A DNA stretch of 27,372 nucleotides from JBPCPM01 sp050999155. Its GTDB lineage: Bacteria; Actinomycetota; Thermoleophilia; Solirubrobacterales; 70-9. Under the pieces are notes generated by a model, which had not been told where the DNA came from, did not search any database, and worked only from the letters and a program-made list of their open reading frames with translations. The position numbers and the translations under genes are program-made. Location: assembly GCA_050999155.1 (NCBI GenBank), contig JBPCPM010000122.1, positions 1 to 27,372 of the forward strand, given 5' to 3'. Below are positions 7,388 through 14,963 of this stretch, piece after piece (positions within the stretch are counted from its first letter, which is position 1; each line of letters starts with the position of its first letter).

Positions 7388-8440
7388 CTAGGAGCCCTGC
7401 GGACCGGCTTCGCCGAACTCGGTGTCGATCCAGGGCATCATCGAGCGCAGCCGGCGGCCGACCTGCTCGACCTGGTGGCCCGAGCCCGCCTCGCGCAGCC
7501 GCGAGAAGTTCTCCTGGCCTGCCTTGTTCTCGGCGATCCACTCGCGGGCGAAGGCGCCGGACTGGATCTCGCCGAGGATCTCGCGCATCGCCTCGCGCGA
7601 CTGGCGGCCGACGACACGCTCTCCGCGCGTCACGTCACCGTACTCGGCGGTGTTGGAGATCGAGTGGCGCATCCCGGTGATCCCCTTCTCGTACATCAGG
7701 TCGACGATCAGCTTCAGCTCGTGGAGCGTCTCGAAGTAGGCCAGGCGGGGGTCGTACCCGGCCTCGACCAGCGTCTCGAAGCCGGCGCGGACGAGTTCGG
7801 TGGCTCCGCCGCACAGGACGGTCTGCTCGCCGAAGAGGTCGGTCTCGCACTCGTCCTTGAAGGTCGTCTCGATGATCCCGGCCCGGCCGCCGCCCACGGC
7901 TGAGGCGTAGGCGAGCACGAGGTCCCGGGCCTGGCCGGTGGCGTCCTGGTGGACGGCCATCAGGCACGGGACGCCGGCGCCCTGCTCGTACTGGCGACGG
8001 ACGAGGTGGCCGGGGCCTTTGGGGGCGACCATCCCGACGTCCACGCCCGGCGGAGGGGCGATCTCGTCGAAGTGCACCGAGAAGCCGTGGGCGAACATCA
8101 GCAGGTTGCCCTCGGCGATGCCGTCGGCGATCTCCGATTCCCAGACGTCGCGCTGGCGCTCGTCGGGGACGAGGACCATGACCACGTCGCCCTGGCTGGC
8201 GGCGTCGGCCACGTCGGCCACCTTGAGACCGGCCCGTTCGGCCTGCGCACGGCTCTCCGAGCCGGAGCGGAGCCCGACCACGACGTCGATGCCGGAGTCG
8301 GCAAGGTTGCGCGCGTGGGCGTGGCCCTGGGATCCGTAGCCGATGATCGCGACCGTCTTGCCCTGCAGCAGGGACACGTCGGCGTCGCGGTCGTAGAGCA
8401 GGTCGGCGTAGGCGGCGGTGTCTTCGGATTCAGAACTCAT
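7388..8440 (-). CDS. ilvC: Ketol-acid reductoisomerase (class I)
   Basis: IlvC isomerises and reduces acetolactate or acetohydroxybutyrate to the dihydroxy acids of valine/leucine and isoleucine synthesis, using NADPH and two magnesium ions. The 350-residue length is that of the short class I enzyme. The Rossmann motif GYGSQGHAHARNL starts at 34; the cofactor loop GLRSGSESRA with R58, S61 and S63 fits NADPH preference. H118 in FAHGF, K141 in APKGPGH and the metal-binding acids D201, E205, E237 and E241, plus S262 in the HSISNTAEYG block, are all in place. Its usual partners ilvB and ilvN lie about 17 kb away on the same strand. It has its own apparent promoter (TAGCAT at 8451-8456) and leads the transcript that continues into the split flavoprotein gene and poxB. 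Confidence 0.97.
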   Translation of the reverse strand: MSSESEDTAAYADLLYDRDADVSLLQGKTVAIIGYGSQGHAHARNLADSGIDVVVGLRSGSESRAQAERAGLKVADVADAASQGDVVMVLVPDERQRDVWESEIADGIAEGNLLMFAHGFSVHFDEIAPPPGVDVGMVAPKGPGHLVRRQYEQGAGVPCLMAVHQDATGQARDLVLAYASAVGGGRAGIIETTFKDECETDLFGEQTVLCGGATELVRAGFETLVEAGYDPRLAYFETLHELKLIVDLMYEKGITGMRHSISNTAEYGDVTRGERVVGRQSREAMREILGEIQSGAFAREWIAENKAGQENFSRLREAGSGHQVEQVGRRLRSMMPWIDTEFGEAGPQGS

Positions 8441-8450
8441 GAGCGGCGCG

Positions 8451-8456
8451 ATGCTA
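8451..8456 (-). promoter_or_regulatory. -10 box of ilvC
   Basis: TAGCAT on the minus strand, ten bases before the ilvC ATG at 8440. There is no ribosome binding site in the gap (CGCGCCGCTC), so the message would have a leader of only a few bases. No clear -35 element. Confidence 0.45.
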
Positions 8457-8486
8457 GCGGAGCGACGACCCCGGCCGCCCCGACCT

Positions 8487-9548
8487 CTACTGCGTCGACG
8501 TCCCGGTCTCCGAGCCGCCCTGCCCGGCCGCCTCGGTCGCGAACATCTCCAACGCGCCGGAGATCGTGTCGAGCGTCTCGTCCTCGCCCTCGATGCCGTG
8601 GCGGGTCGCCAGGAAGGCGGGGTCCTCGTAGGTGACCTTGACCTGGTCGCCGTCCTCCCACACGAGGATCGACTGGGGGAGGTCGAGGCCGGCCGTGGGC
8701 GAGGCGGCCATGAGCGGCGTGCCCAGCTTGGGGTTGCCGAAGATCACGACCTGGGTCGCGGGGAGTTCGAGGCCCGCTGCGCTGGCGTTGTCGGCGTGGT
8801 CGACCTGGGAGACGATCGACACGTCGGGGTTCGCCTCCAGGGCGCTGGTCAGCGAGCTCAGGGTCTCGTCGAAGTTCTGCGAGCTGTCGATGGTCGTCAG
8901 GCCGGCCCCCTCCCCCACCTCGCTGGGCGCCTGGGGCATCACGGCAGGCTGCTCGAAACCATCGGTCTGCGTCCCGTCGCCGGAGGCCCCCGTCGCCTCC
9001 TCGCCGGAGTCGCCGGTCGAGGTCTGCTGGCCCTCGCCGCCGCCGGCCGCCGCCGTGACCTTGGCCAGCGCGCCGGAGATGGTGGACAGCGTTTCGTCCT
9101 CGCCGTCGATCCCGTGCCGGGAGGCGAGGTAGGCCGGGTCGTTGTAGGCGAGCAATGTCTGGTCGCCGTCACGCCAGACGAGGATCTTCTGCGGCAGGTC
9201 GATGCCCGCGGTCCGGGAGGCCTGCATCAACGGCGTACCGAGCTTGGGGTTGCCGAAGATCACGACCCGCGTCGGGTCGAGCCCGAGGTCGGCCGACGCG
9301 GCGTTCTCGGCGTGGTCGACCTCGGCCACGAGGGTGATGTCGGGGTTTTCCTCCAGGGCGGAGGTCAGCGCCTGGTAGGTCGCCTGGAACTCCCGCGCGC
9401 TCTCGATCACGACGATCCCCGACCCCTTGGTAACCGACGCCCCGGCTTCGGTGCCGGTTCCGGCGCCGGTATCGGTGCTCTCGTCGTCGCCGCAGGCGGC
9501 GAGCAGCAGGGGCAGGCAGGCGAGGAGGGAGACGATGGCGCGTTTCAT
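8487..9548 (-). CDS. Lipoprotein with two tandem DUF302 domains
   Basis: A 353-residue exported lipoprotein. The first 19 residues form a lipoprotein signal peptide with lipobox L16-A17-A18-C19 (LAACGDDES), so the mature protein is tethered to the outer face of the membrane. A Ser/Thr/Gly-rich tether follows, then two copies of a DUF302-type domain (about 44-164 and 214-336) joined by a low-complexity linker (165-213). Each copy contains VVIFGNPKLGTPLM (95-108 and 267-280), then a LPQ-ILVW-DGDQ strand pair and a RHGI-GEDETL-TISGAL helix. The frame is open upstream of the chosen ATG at 9548, but the lipoprotein signal and a TACACT -10 box at 9555-9560 fix the start. DUF302 has no agreed function; proposals include small-molecule or metal binding. 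It is probably a single-gene unit. Confidence 0.86.
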   Translation of the reverse strand: MKRAIVSLLACLPLLLAACGDDESTDTGAGTGTEAGASVTKGSGIVVIESAREFQATYQALTSALEENPDITLVAEVDHAENAASADLGLDPTRVVIFGNPKLGTPLMQASRTAGIDLPQKILVWRDGDQTLLAYNDPAYLASRHGIDGEDETLSTISGALAKVTAAAGGGEGQQTSTGDSGEEATGASGDGTQTDGFEQPAVMPQAPSEVGEGAGLTTIDSSQNFDETLSSLTSALEANPDVSIVSQVDHADNASAAGLELPATQVVIFGNPKLGTPLMAASPTAGLDLPQSILVWEDGDQVKVTYEDPAFLATRHGIEGEDETLDTISGALEMFATEAAGQGGSETGTSTQ

Positions 9549-9554
9549 GGCGCC

Positions 9555-9584
9555 AGTGTAGGAACGGTCCCCTGCCGGCGGCAA
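9555..9584 (-). promoter_or_regulatory. Promoter of the DUF302 lipoprotein (leaderless)
   Basis: On the minus strand, TTGCCG (9579-9584) and TACACT (9555-9560) form -35 and -10 boxes with an 18-base spacer. Only six bases (GGCGCC) separate the -10 from the ATG, so transcription should begin at or next to the start codon. This is the most complete sigma-70-type promoter in the window. Confidence 0.6.
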
Positions 9585-9634
9585 CTGCCAACCGTCCGCT
9601 CCGCGAACCGCCGGTCGGGGTGTGGGCTTGCGCG

Positions 9635-10294
9635 TCAGCCGGCCGGCCCACCGGCCGGGCGCGGAACGAGGTTGTTCTCGATCCACGGCCCGAGCAGCGT
9701 CGCGATCCCGTCCGCCGTCAGCCCCGACGGGCTCGAAGGCAGGGCCACGTAGCTGACGGCCAGCCGGCCGGCGGTCTCGGCCAGCAGGCGGGCGTCCCCG
9801 GCGTCGACGCCCGGCCACCCGGCGTCGATCATCGCGCCCAGCCTGTCGACGGCGTGCGTCAACAACGCTTCCTGGTGGGTCGTGATCACGGGCAGCAGGT
9901 CCTCGGTCCGCTGCCCCGTCAGCAGCTCGCGCACGATCGGGTGGGCGGCCGCCGCGCCGAGAAAGGCGTCGAAGGCCGAGGCCAGGGCGACGGCCGGTTC
10001 GTCGTGGTGCGATGCGATTGGCTCTTCGACCGCGTCGAGGAAGCCGTCGGCCTCCCGCAGAACCAGCGCCTGCTCGAACTCCAGCCGCGAGCCGAACTCC
10101 TTGTACAGCGTCTGGCGGCTCACCCCGGCGGCCCGGGCCACGTCGGCCATGGTCACCGTCGGCCAGGGCTGCTCTCCCAGCAGCTGGCCGCCCGCATCGA
10201 GCAGCGTGTCACGCAGCAGTTCGCGGGCCGCGACGGCGTACGGCGTCGTCGTGTTCTCGGTTTCCGTCTCTTGTTCGGCCACTGCTCCAATCAT
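9635..10294 (-). CDS. TetR-family transcriptional regulator, likely alkB regulator
   Basis: A 219-residue TetR-type repressor. The helix-turn-helix lies at about 47-67 (VTMADVARAAGVSRQTLYKEF, with the typical TLYKEFGSR recognition-helix end), followed by an alpha-helical ligand-binding domain unlike a specific subfamily I can name. It follows alkB on the same strand after 48 bases that hold an 11-base-pair hairpin. TetR-type regulators downstream of alkB are known in Rhodococcus and Dietzia, where they repress alkane hydroxylase genes and respond to fatty-acid products; this context suggests the same role here. The candidate binding region is the repeat-rich stretch upstream of alkB. The ATG at 10294 has no clear ribosome binding site. 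Confidence 0.88.
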   Translation of the reverse strand: MIGAVAEQETETENTTTPYAVAARELLRDTLLDAGGQLLGEQPWPTVTMADVARAAGVSRQTLYKEFGSRLEFEQALVLREADGFLDAVEEPIASHHDEPAVALASAFDAFLGAAAAHPIVRELLTGQRTEDLLPVITTHQEALLTHAVDRLGAMIDAGWPGVDAGDARLLAETAGRLAVSYVALPSSPSGLTADGIATLLGPWIENNLVPRPAGGPAG

Positions 10295-10306
10295 CGCAAC
10301 CGGAGG

Positions 10307-10337
10307 CCGGGCCCGCGACGATGCGCCGCGGGCCCGG
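10307..10337. terminator. 11-bp hairpin between alkB and the TetR gene
   Basis: CCGGGCCCGCG (10307-10317) and its exact complement CGCGGGCCCGG (10327-10337) flank a nine-base loop. It lies six bases after the alkB stop codon. No T-run follows, so it may be an unconventional terminator, an attenuator reducing expression of the regulator relative to alkB, or a 3' stabilising stem. Confidence 0.55.
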
Positions 10338-10342
10338 GGTCT

Positions 10343-11566
10343 CTAGGCCGTGACCCGGCCGCCGAAGCGGGGGTTGGCACCCCGGTACCGAGCGAGGATC
10401 CGCTCGCGGCGCCGAGGGGCGATGTTGGCTCGCGTCACGTCGCCGCCGTAATGGGCGATCACGCGCTTGTCCATGACCAGGCGCCAGAGCGGCGGCACGG
10501 CGGCCAGCACGATCATCCCGGCGTACCCCGTGGGCAGCTGCGGCGCCTCCTCGAAGTGACGCAGCGACTGGTAGCGCCGGATCGGGTTGGCATGGTGGTC
10601 TGAGTGGCGCTGCAGGTGGTACAGCAGCACGTTGGAGGCGATGGCGTTCGAGTTCCAGCTGTGCTCGGGCCGGGTCCGCTCGTAGCGGCCGTCCTCGCGC
10701 TTTTGGCGCAGCAGGCCGTAGTGCTCGAGGTAGTTGACGATCTCCAGGAGGCCAAATCCGAGCACGCCCTGGACCAGCAGCCACGGCAGGACCCCGATCC
10801 CGAAAGCCAGGCAGAGACCGGCGAACAGCACGACGGTCATCGCCCAGGCGTTGAGCAGGTTGTTGCGCGGCGTCCAGAAACCGCCGCCGCGCTGCTCGGC
10901 CCAGATGCGCTCGAGGTGCCAGGCGGACTTCAGGCTGCCGACGACCGTCCGGGGAAAGAACGCGTAGAAGCTCTCCCCCAGCCGCGAGCTGGCGGGGTCC
11001 TCGGGCGTGGCCACTTGCACGTGGTGACCCCGGTTGTGCTCGACGAAGAAGTGGCCGTAGCCGGTCTGCGCCAGGGCGATCTTGCTCAGCCACTGCTCGA
11101 GGCTGTCGCGCTTGTGCCCGAGCTCATGGGCCGTGTTGATGGCGACGCCGGCGACGGTGCCGATGGTCAGCGCGAGACCCAGGGCCTCGAGCGGCGACAG
11201 CTGTCCGCTGCCCCACAGCCACGCGGCCAGGACCAGCGACAGGTACTGGAAGGGGATGAAGGCGTAGGTGCACCAGCGGTAGTAGCGGTCCTGTTCGAGG
11301 TGCTTGACCACGCTGTCTGGCGGGTTCTCCGCGTCGTTGCCGATCACAAGATCGAGCAGCGGGAACAGGCCGAACACGACGACGAAGCCCAGGAAGTAGA
11401 AGGCACCGATTCCCGTCAGCTCCGCGGCCCCCCAGGCAGCGAAGGGCAGCAGGGGCACAAGGATCCCCAAAGGCCAGGCGTAGCGCTTGGCGTCACGCCA
11501 GGCGGACGGGGCGTCCTCGCCGGGGTGCCGGTCGAGCGGTGCGGTGTGGGCGGGTGCCGTTGACAC
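10343..11566 (-). CDS. alkB: Alkane 1-monooxygenase (integral membrane di-iron hydroxylase)
   Basis: AlkB hydroxylates the terminal carbon of n-alkanes in the cytoplasmic membrane using a di-iron centre and electrons from rubredoxin. The 407-residue protein has about six hydrophobic helices and all the histidine motifs of the family: HELGHK (147-152), EHNRGHH (176-182), NYLEHYG (278-284) and LQRHSDHH (318-325). This separates it from acyl-lipid desaturases. The start is GTG at 11566 behind a strong AGGAGG (11571-11576). There is no rubredoxin domain at the C-terminus and no rubredoxin or rubredoxin reductase gene next to it, although many actinobacterial alkB genes are fused to or followed by one. 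Electrons must come from proteins encoded elsewhere. The TetR gene downstream probably controls it. Confidence 0.94.
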   Translation of the reverse strand: MSTAPAHTAPLDRHPGEDAPSAWRDAKRYAWPLGILVPLLPFAAWGAAELTGIGAFYFLGFVVVFGLFPLLDLVIGNDAENPPDSVVKHLEQDRYYRWCTYAFIPFQYLSLVLAAWLWGSGQLSPLEALGLALTIGTVAGVAINTAHELGHKRDSLEQWLSKIALAQTGYGHFFVEHNRGHHVQVATPEDPASSRLGESFYAFFPRTVVGSLKSAWHLERIWAEQRGGGFWTPRNNLLNAWAMTVVLFAGLCLAFGIGVLPWLLVQGVLGFGLLEIVNYLEHYGLLRQKREDGRYERTRPEHSWNSNAIASNVLLYHLQRHSDHHANPIRRYQSLRHFEEAPQLPTGYAGMIVLAAVPPLWRLVMDKRVIAHYGGDVTRANIAPRRRERILARYRGANPRFGGRVTA

Positions 11567-11657
11567 AGATCCTCCTCGTCGTGGTGGACATACACACGTT
11601 GACCGTGGGCATGTTGGACACGAACGCAGTATATGTCAAGTCGTCGGACATCTGGGC
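11567..11657 (-). promoter_or_regulatory. alkB: alkB promoter and putative operator
   Basis: On the minus strand, TTGACA (11634-11639) and CAACAT (11611-11616) form -35 and -10 candidates with a 17-base spacer. An alternative -10, TATACT, lies at 11628-11633. AGGAGG is at 11571-11576, giving a normal leader of about 35 bases. GGACA (plus strand) occurs at 11586-11590, 11616-11620 and 11646-11650, exactly 30 bases apart, and ATGTC (11633-11637) mirrors GACAT (11647-11651). These overlap the promoter and are plausible regulator sites. Confidence 0.5.
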
Positions 11658-13013
11658 TTAAATGTCGGTCCCCCTCGGCAGACGGCTTCGCGCAACCTTT
11701 CCCGTGCTGGTCCGAGGGAGCGCCGCCACGATCTCGATCCGTTTCGGGACGTGGTGGCGGGGCAGCCGCTTGGCGCAGTGCGCGCGCAGGGCGTCCGGCT
11801 CGGGCCACTCGGCGGGGTCCGCCTCGATGAACGCGACGACGGCGCTGCCCCACTCCGGATCGGGAACCCCGATCACGGTCGCGTCGGCCACCCCCGCAGC
11901 GGCGCGCAGGGCTTCCTCAACCGCCTCGGGGCTGACGTTCTCCCCTCCGGAGATGATCAGCTCGTCGAGCCGCCCGCGGACGCGGACACGACCGTCGTCG
12001 AGCCGCTCGCCCCGGTCGCCGGTCCGCAGCCACCCGTCGGCGTCCAGAGCCGAGGGGCTGACCATCGGACCGCGCACCAGCAGCTCCCCCTCCTCGACCC
12101 GCACCTCGGCCCCGGCGATCGGACGCCCGGCAACCCCGGCGGGGGCTGGATCGGCGGGGTCGGAGACGGCCACCATCGACCCCGTCTCCGTCATGCCCCA
12201 CGTGTGCGCGACCCGGCCTCCCTGCTCGCGAACCGCGTGGAGCAACGCGGCGGGCACCGGGCCGCCGCCCACGAGCAGCACCCGGGGGCGATCCAGCGGC
12301 GCGCCGGCGTCGAGCAGCCGCTGCAGGGTCGCGGCGACCAGCGACACGCCGGACACCCCGGCGTCCAGCGCCGCCGAGGCCGCAACGGCGTCGAAGCGGG
12401 GATGGACCTCGACGCAGCCACCGCCCACGGCGGAACGGGTCAGGGTGGCCAGTCCCCCGACGTGGTGCAGGGGCAGGACGCACAGCCACCGCGCCAGCGC
12501 CTGCTCGCCGAGGACGGCGACCGCGCCGTCGGCCGAGGCGCGCAGGTTGCCGTGGGTCAGCGGGACGACCGACGGCTCGCCTGTCGTGCCACTGGTCAGC
12601 AGCCGCAACGCCTCCGTCTCGCTCGGGTGCTCGCACGGACCGGTCATTCGCGCGCCCGGCTCGGGCCCGGCATCCCCGGTGCCACCGACCTCCACCAGGA
12701 ACTGCGCTTCCAGCCGCCGGCGGGCCCGGTCGAGCGCCGTGTCCGGAAGCCCCTGCTCGATCGGGGCCACCACCGCCCCGGCGCGCCACAAGGCGTGCAC
12801 CGCGACAACGAACCCGAGGCCCGCGGGACCGGCCAGCCCGGCGACCCGGCCGCCCAATGCGCCGTGGCGCTCGGCGGGCCGGCTCGCCGACGCATCCGCA
12901 AGAGCCTCGAGCTCGGCCCAGCTCACGGTGCGCCCCCCGGCGACCACCGCGGGGCGGTCCGGCCCTGCGGCGGCACCTGAGGTCAGCCAGTCACGAACCA
13001 TTACGCTGCCCAT
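11658..13013 (-). CDS. menE: o-Succinylbenzoate-CoA ligase
   Basis: MenE activates o-succinylbenzoate with ATP and CoA, preparing it for ring closure by MenB. The 451-residue protein is a compact member of the acyl-adenylate-forming family. Visible motifs: the phosphate loop LLTSGTTGEPSVVPLTHGNL, PLHHVGG, GMTETGS, the hinge region GWLRTGDRG...GRLDELIISGGENVSPEAVEEAL and catalytic K439 in PRTSTGKVARSRL. MenE is favoured over other acyl-CoA ligases by the short length and the direct divergence from menB, 35 bases away. The start is ATG 13013 or the in-frame ATG 13001 (MVRDW); a weak GAGAGAAG immediately precedes the first. It ends 91 bases before alkB, in the same direction. Confidence 0.93.
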   Translation of the reverse strand: MGSVMVRDWLTSGAAAGPDRPAVVAGGRTVSWAELEALADASASRPAERHGALGGRVAGLAGPAGLGFVVAVHALWRAGAVVAPIEQGLPDTALDRARRRLEAQFLVEVGGTGDAGPEPGARMTGPCEHPSETEALRLLTSGTTGEPSVVPLTHGNLRASADGAVAVLGEQALARWLCVLPLHHVGGLATLTRSAVGGGCVEVHPRFDAVAASAALDAGVSGVSLVAATLQRLLDAGAPLDRPRVLLVGGGPVPAALLHAVREQGGRVAHTWGMTETGSMVAVSDPADPAPAGVAGRPIAGAEVRVEEGELLVRGPMVSPSALDADGWLRTGDRGERLDDGRVRVRGRLDELIISGGENVSPEAVEEALRAAAGVADATVIGVPDPEWGSAVVAFIEADPAEWPEPDALRAHCAKRLPRHHVPKRIEIVAALPRTSTGKVARSRLPRGTDI

Positions 13014-13048
13014 CTTCTCTCAATTCCAGGCGTGAGAAAGGCATCCGC

Positions 13049-13894
13049 GTGGCGCACAGCTGGGAATCTGCGGGCGACTACGACGACATCCGGTACGAGC
13101 TCGGCCGCGGCGACGCGACCGGGATCGCCAAGCTGACCATCGACCGGCCCGAGGTCCGCAACGCCTTCCGGCCACAGACCCTGATCGAGCTCTCCGAGGC
13201 CCTGGAGCGGGCCCGCGAGGACCTCGACGTCGGCGCGATCGTCCTGACCGGCGAGGGCGAGAAGGCCTTCTGCTCCGGTGGCGACCAGCGGGTCCGCGGC
13301 GACTCGGGCTACATGGCCGAGGACGGCGCCGCGCGCCGGGGCGTCGGCCGCTTCCACGTCACCGACCTGCACATCCAGATGCGGCGGCTGCCCAAACCCG
13401 TGATCGCGATGGTCGCGGGGTACGCGGTCGGCGGCGGCCACGTGCTGCACCTGGTCTGCGACCTGACGATCGCGGCCGACAACGCCGTCTTCGGCCAGAC
13501 CGGTCCCAAGGTCGGCTCGTTCGACGGCGGCTACGGGGCCAGCATGCTCTCGCGGCTGGTCGGCCCGAAGAAGGCCAAGGAGATCTGGTTTCTGTGCCGC
13601 CAGTACGACGCGCACCAGGCGCTGGACATGGGCCTGATCAACACCGTGGTCCCCTACGAGCGTCTGGAGGACGAGACGGTCGCCTGGTGCCAGGAGATGC
13701 TCGCCCACTCGCCGTTTGCCCTGCGGCTGCTCAAGGCGAGCTTCAACGCCGACGAGGACGGGATGGCCGGGCTCCAGCAGCTCGCGCATGACACCAACCT
13801 CCTGTTCTACGGCTCCGAGGAAGCCCAGGAGGGGCGCGACGCCTACCGCGAGAAGCGCAAGCCGGACTTCTCGCGCTTTCCCCACCGGGCGTGA
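13049..13894 (+). CDS. menB: 1,4-Dihydroxy-2-naphthoyl-CoA synthase
   Basis: MenB closes the second ring of the naphthoquinone from o-succinylbenzoyl-CoA by a Dieckmann-type reaction. The 281-residue crotonase-fold protein aligns in style with E. coli MenB throughout: FCSGGDQRVRGDSGY (74-88), the oxyanion-hole AGYAVGGGHVLH (123-134), QTGPKVGSFDGGYG (150-163), DMGLINTVVP and the C-terminal EEAQEGRDAYREKRKPDFSRFPHR. The QTG at 150-152 is, to my knowledge, the mark of bicarbonate-using type I MenB rather than the type with an aspartate there. The start is GTG 13049, preceded by AGAAAGG, although the frame is open further upstream. Its stop overlaps menA by four bases (GTGA). Confidence 0.97.
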   Translation: MAHSWESAGDYDDIRYELGRGDATGIAKLTIDRPEVRNAFRPQTLIELSEALERAREDLDVGAIVLTGEGEKAFCSGGDQRVRGDSGYMAEDGAARRGVGRFHVTDLHIQMRRLPKPVIAMVAGYAVGGGHVLHLVCDLTIAADNAVFGQTGPKVGSFDGGYGASMLSRLVGPKKAKEIWFLCRQYDAHQALDMGLINTVVPYERLEDETVAWCQEMLAHSPFALRLLKASFNADEDGMAGLQQLAHDTNLLFYGSEEAQEGRDAYREKRKPDFSRFPHRA

Positions 13895-14910
13895 CCGGCC
13901 CTCCCGGACCGGTGGCCCGGCCGCCGCGGCGCGAACGGGTCCGCGCCACCGGCCGCACGGCGATCTCCCCCCTGCGGTTATGGGCCATGGCCGCCCGGCC
14001 TCGCACGCTGCACGCCGCGGTGGCGCCCGTCCTGGTCGGGACGGCGGCCGCCATCTGGGCGGGCACGGTGACACCCGAGGTCGGGATGCCGGACGCGGTC
14101 ACGGGCGACTTCTTCGAGGTCAGCTATCCGACCGTGCACGTCGGAGCCTTCCTCGCCGCCCTGCTGGGCTCGATCTTCATCCAGATCGGCACCAACCTGG
14201 CCAACGACTACTCCGACGCCCGCCGCGGCGCCGACACGGCCGAGCGGCTCGGACCGGTGCGGGTCACCGCGTCGGGCCTCGTCGCCCCGCAGCGGGTCCT
14301 GGTCGCCGTGTGGATCGCCTTCGCCATGGCGGTGGCGGCTGGGCTGTTTCTCGTGATCACCGTCGGCTGGGAGATCCTCGTCGTCGGGATCGCCTCGATC
14401 GCCGCGGGGGTGCTGTACACCGGCGGCCCGAAGCCCTACGGGTACGCGGGCCTGGGCGAGTTCTTCGTCTTCGTGTTCTTCGGCCTGGTCGCCGTCAACG
14501 GGAGCTACTACGTCCAGACCGAGCAGCTCGACGCTCTGGCCTTCGGCCTCTCGATCCCGGTGGGCCTGCTCGCCACCGCCATCCTGGTGGCCAACAACAT
14601 CCGGGACATCGACACCGACCGGCGGGCCGGCAAGCGCACGTTGGCGGTCCGTATGGGCCGCCGGCTGACGGGGCAGCTGTACGTGACGCTGCTGGTCGTC
14701 CCGTTCGTCGTCCTGCCGAGCATCCTGCTGATGGCCGACGGTCCGGCGTGGGGGCTGCTTGCCATTCTCGCGGCTCCGCTGGCGATCTCGCCGGCTCGCA
14801 CGGTGCTCGGGCGCACCGACGGCCCGGCGCTCAACGGCGCCCTGGCCGCCACGGGCGCACTGCTCGGCGTCTTCAGCCTCCTGCTGACGGTGGGGCTGCT
14901 GATCGCATGA
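13891..14910 (+). CDS. menA: 1,4-Dihydroxy-2-naphthoate polyprenyltransferase
   Basis: MenA attaches the polyprenyl tail to 1,4-dihydroxy-2-naphthoate in the membrane, giving demethylmenaquinone. The 339-residue protein is a UbiA-fold enzyme with about eight or nine hydrophobic helices. The two Asp-rich motifs that bind Mg-diphosphate are clear: N102/D106/D109 in TNLANDYSDARRGAD and D239/D243 in NNIRDIDTDRRAGKRTLAVRMG. ARPRTLHAAVAPVLVG (35-50) is the typical MenA N-terminus. The GTG at 13891 overlaps the menB stop (GTGA); this adds a basic N-terminal tail of about 30 residues before the conserved region, and ATG 13987 would be a shorter alternative. An 18-codon ORF starts in its stop codon and leads to menC. 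Confidence 0.95.
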   Translation: MTGPPGPVARPPRRERVRATGRTAISPLRLWAMAARPRTLHAAVAPVLVGTAAAIWAGTVTPEVGMPDAVTGDFFEVSYPTVHVGAFLAALLGSIFIQIGTNLANDYSDARRGADTAERLGPVRVTASGLVAPQRVLVAVWIAFAMAVAAGLFLVITVGWEILVVGIASIAAGVLYTGGPKPYGYAGLGEFFVFVFFGLVAVNGSYYVQTEQLDALAFGLSIPVGLLATAILVANNIRDIDTDRRAGKRTLAVRMGRRLTGQLYVTLLVVPFVVLPSILLMADGPAWGLLAILAAPLAISPARTVLGRTDGPALNGALAATGALLGVFSLLLTVGLLIA

Positions 14911-14963
14911 CCGCTCCGGTGGCCGCCCGGGCCGCGATGGTCGGCGCGGCGGCGGGCCGGTGA
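14907..14963 (+). CDS. 18-codon bridging ORF between menA and menC
   Basis: ATG at 14907-14909 overlaps the menA TGA (ATGA), and this ORF ends in a TGA at 14961-14963 that overlaps the menC GTG (GTGA). The predicted peptide, MTAPVAARAAMVGAAAGR, is Ala-rich with no recognisable domain. Its likely value is mechanical: it could carry ribosomes from menA to menC by two stop/start overlaps. It may equally be chance in high-GC DNA. Confidence 0.35.
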   Translation: MTAPVAARAAMVGAAAGR

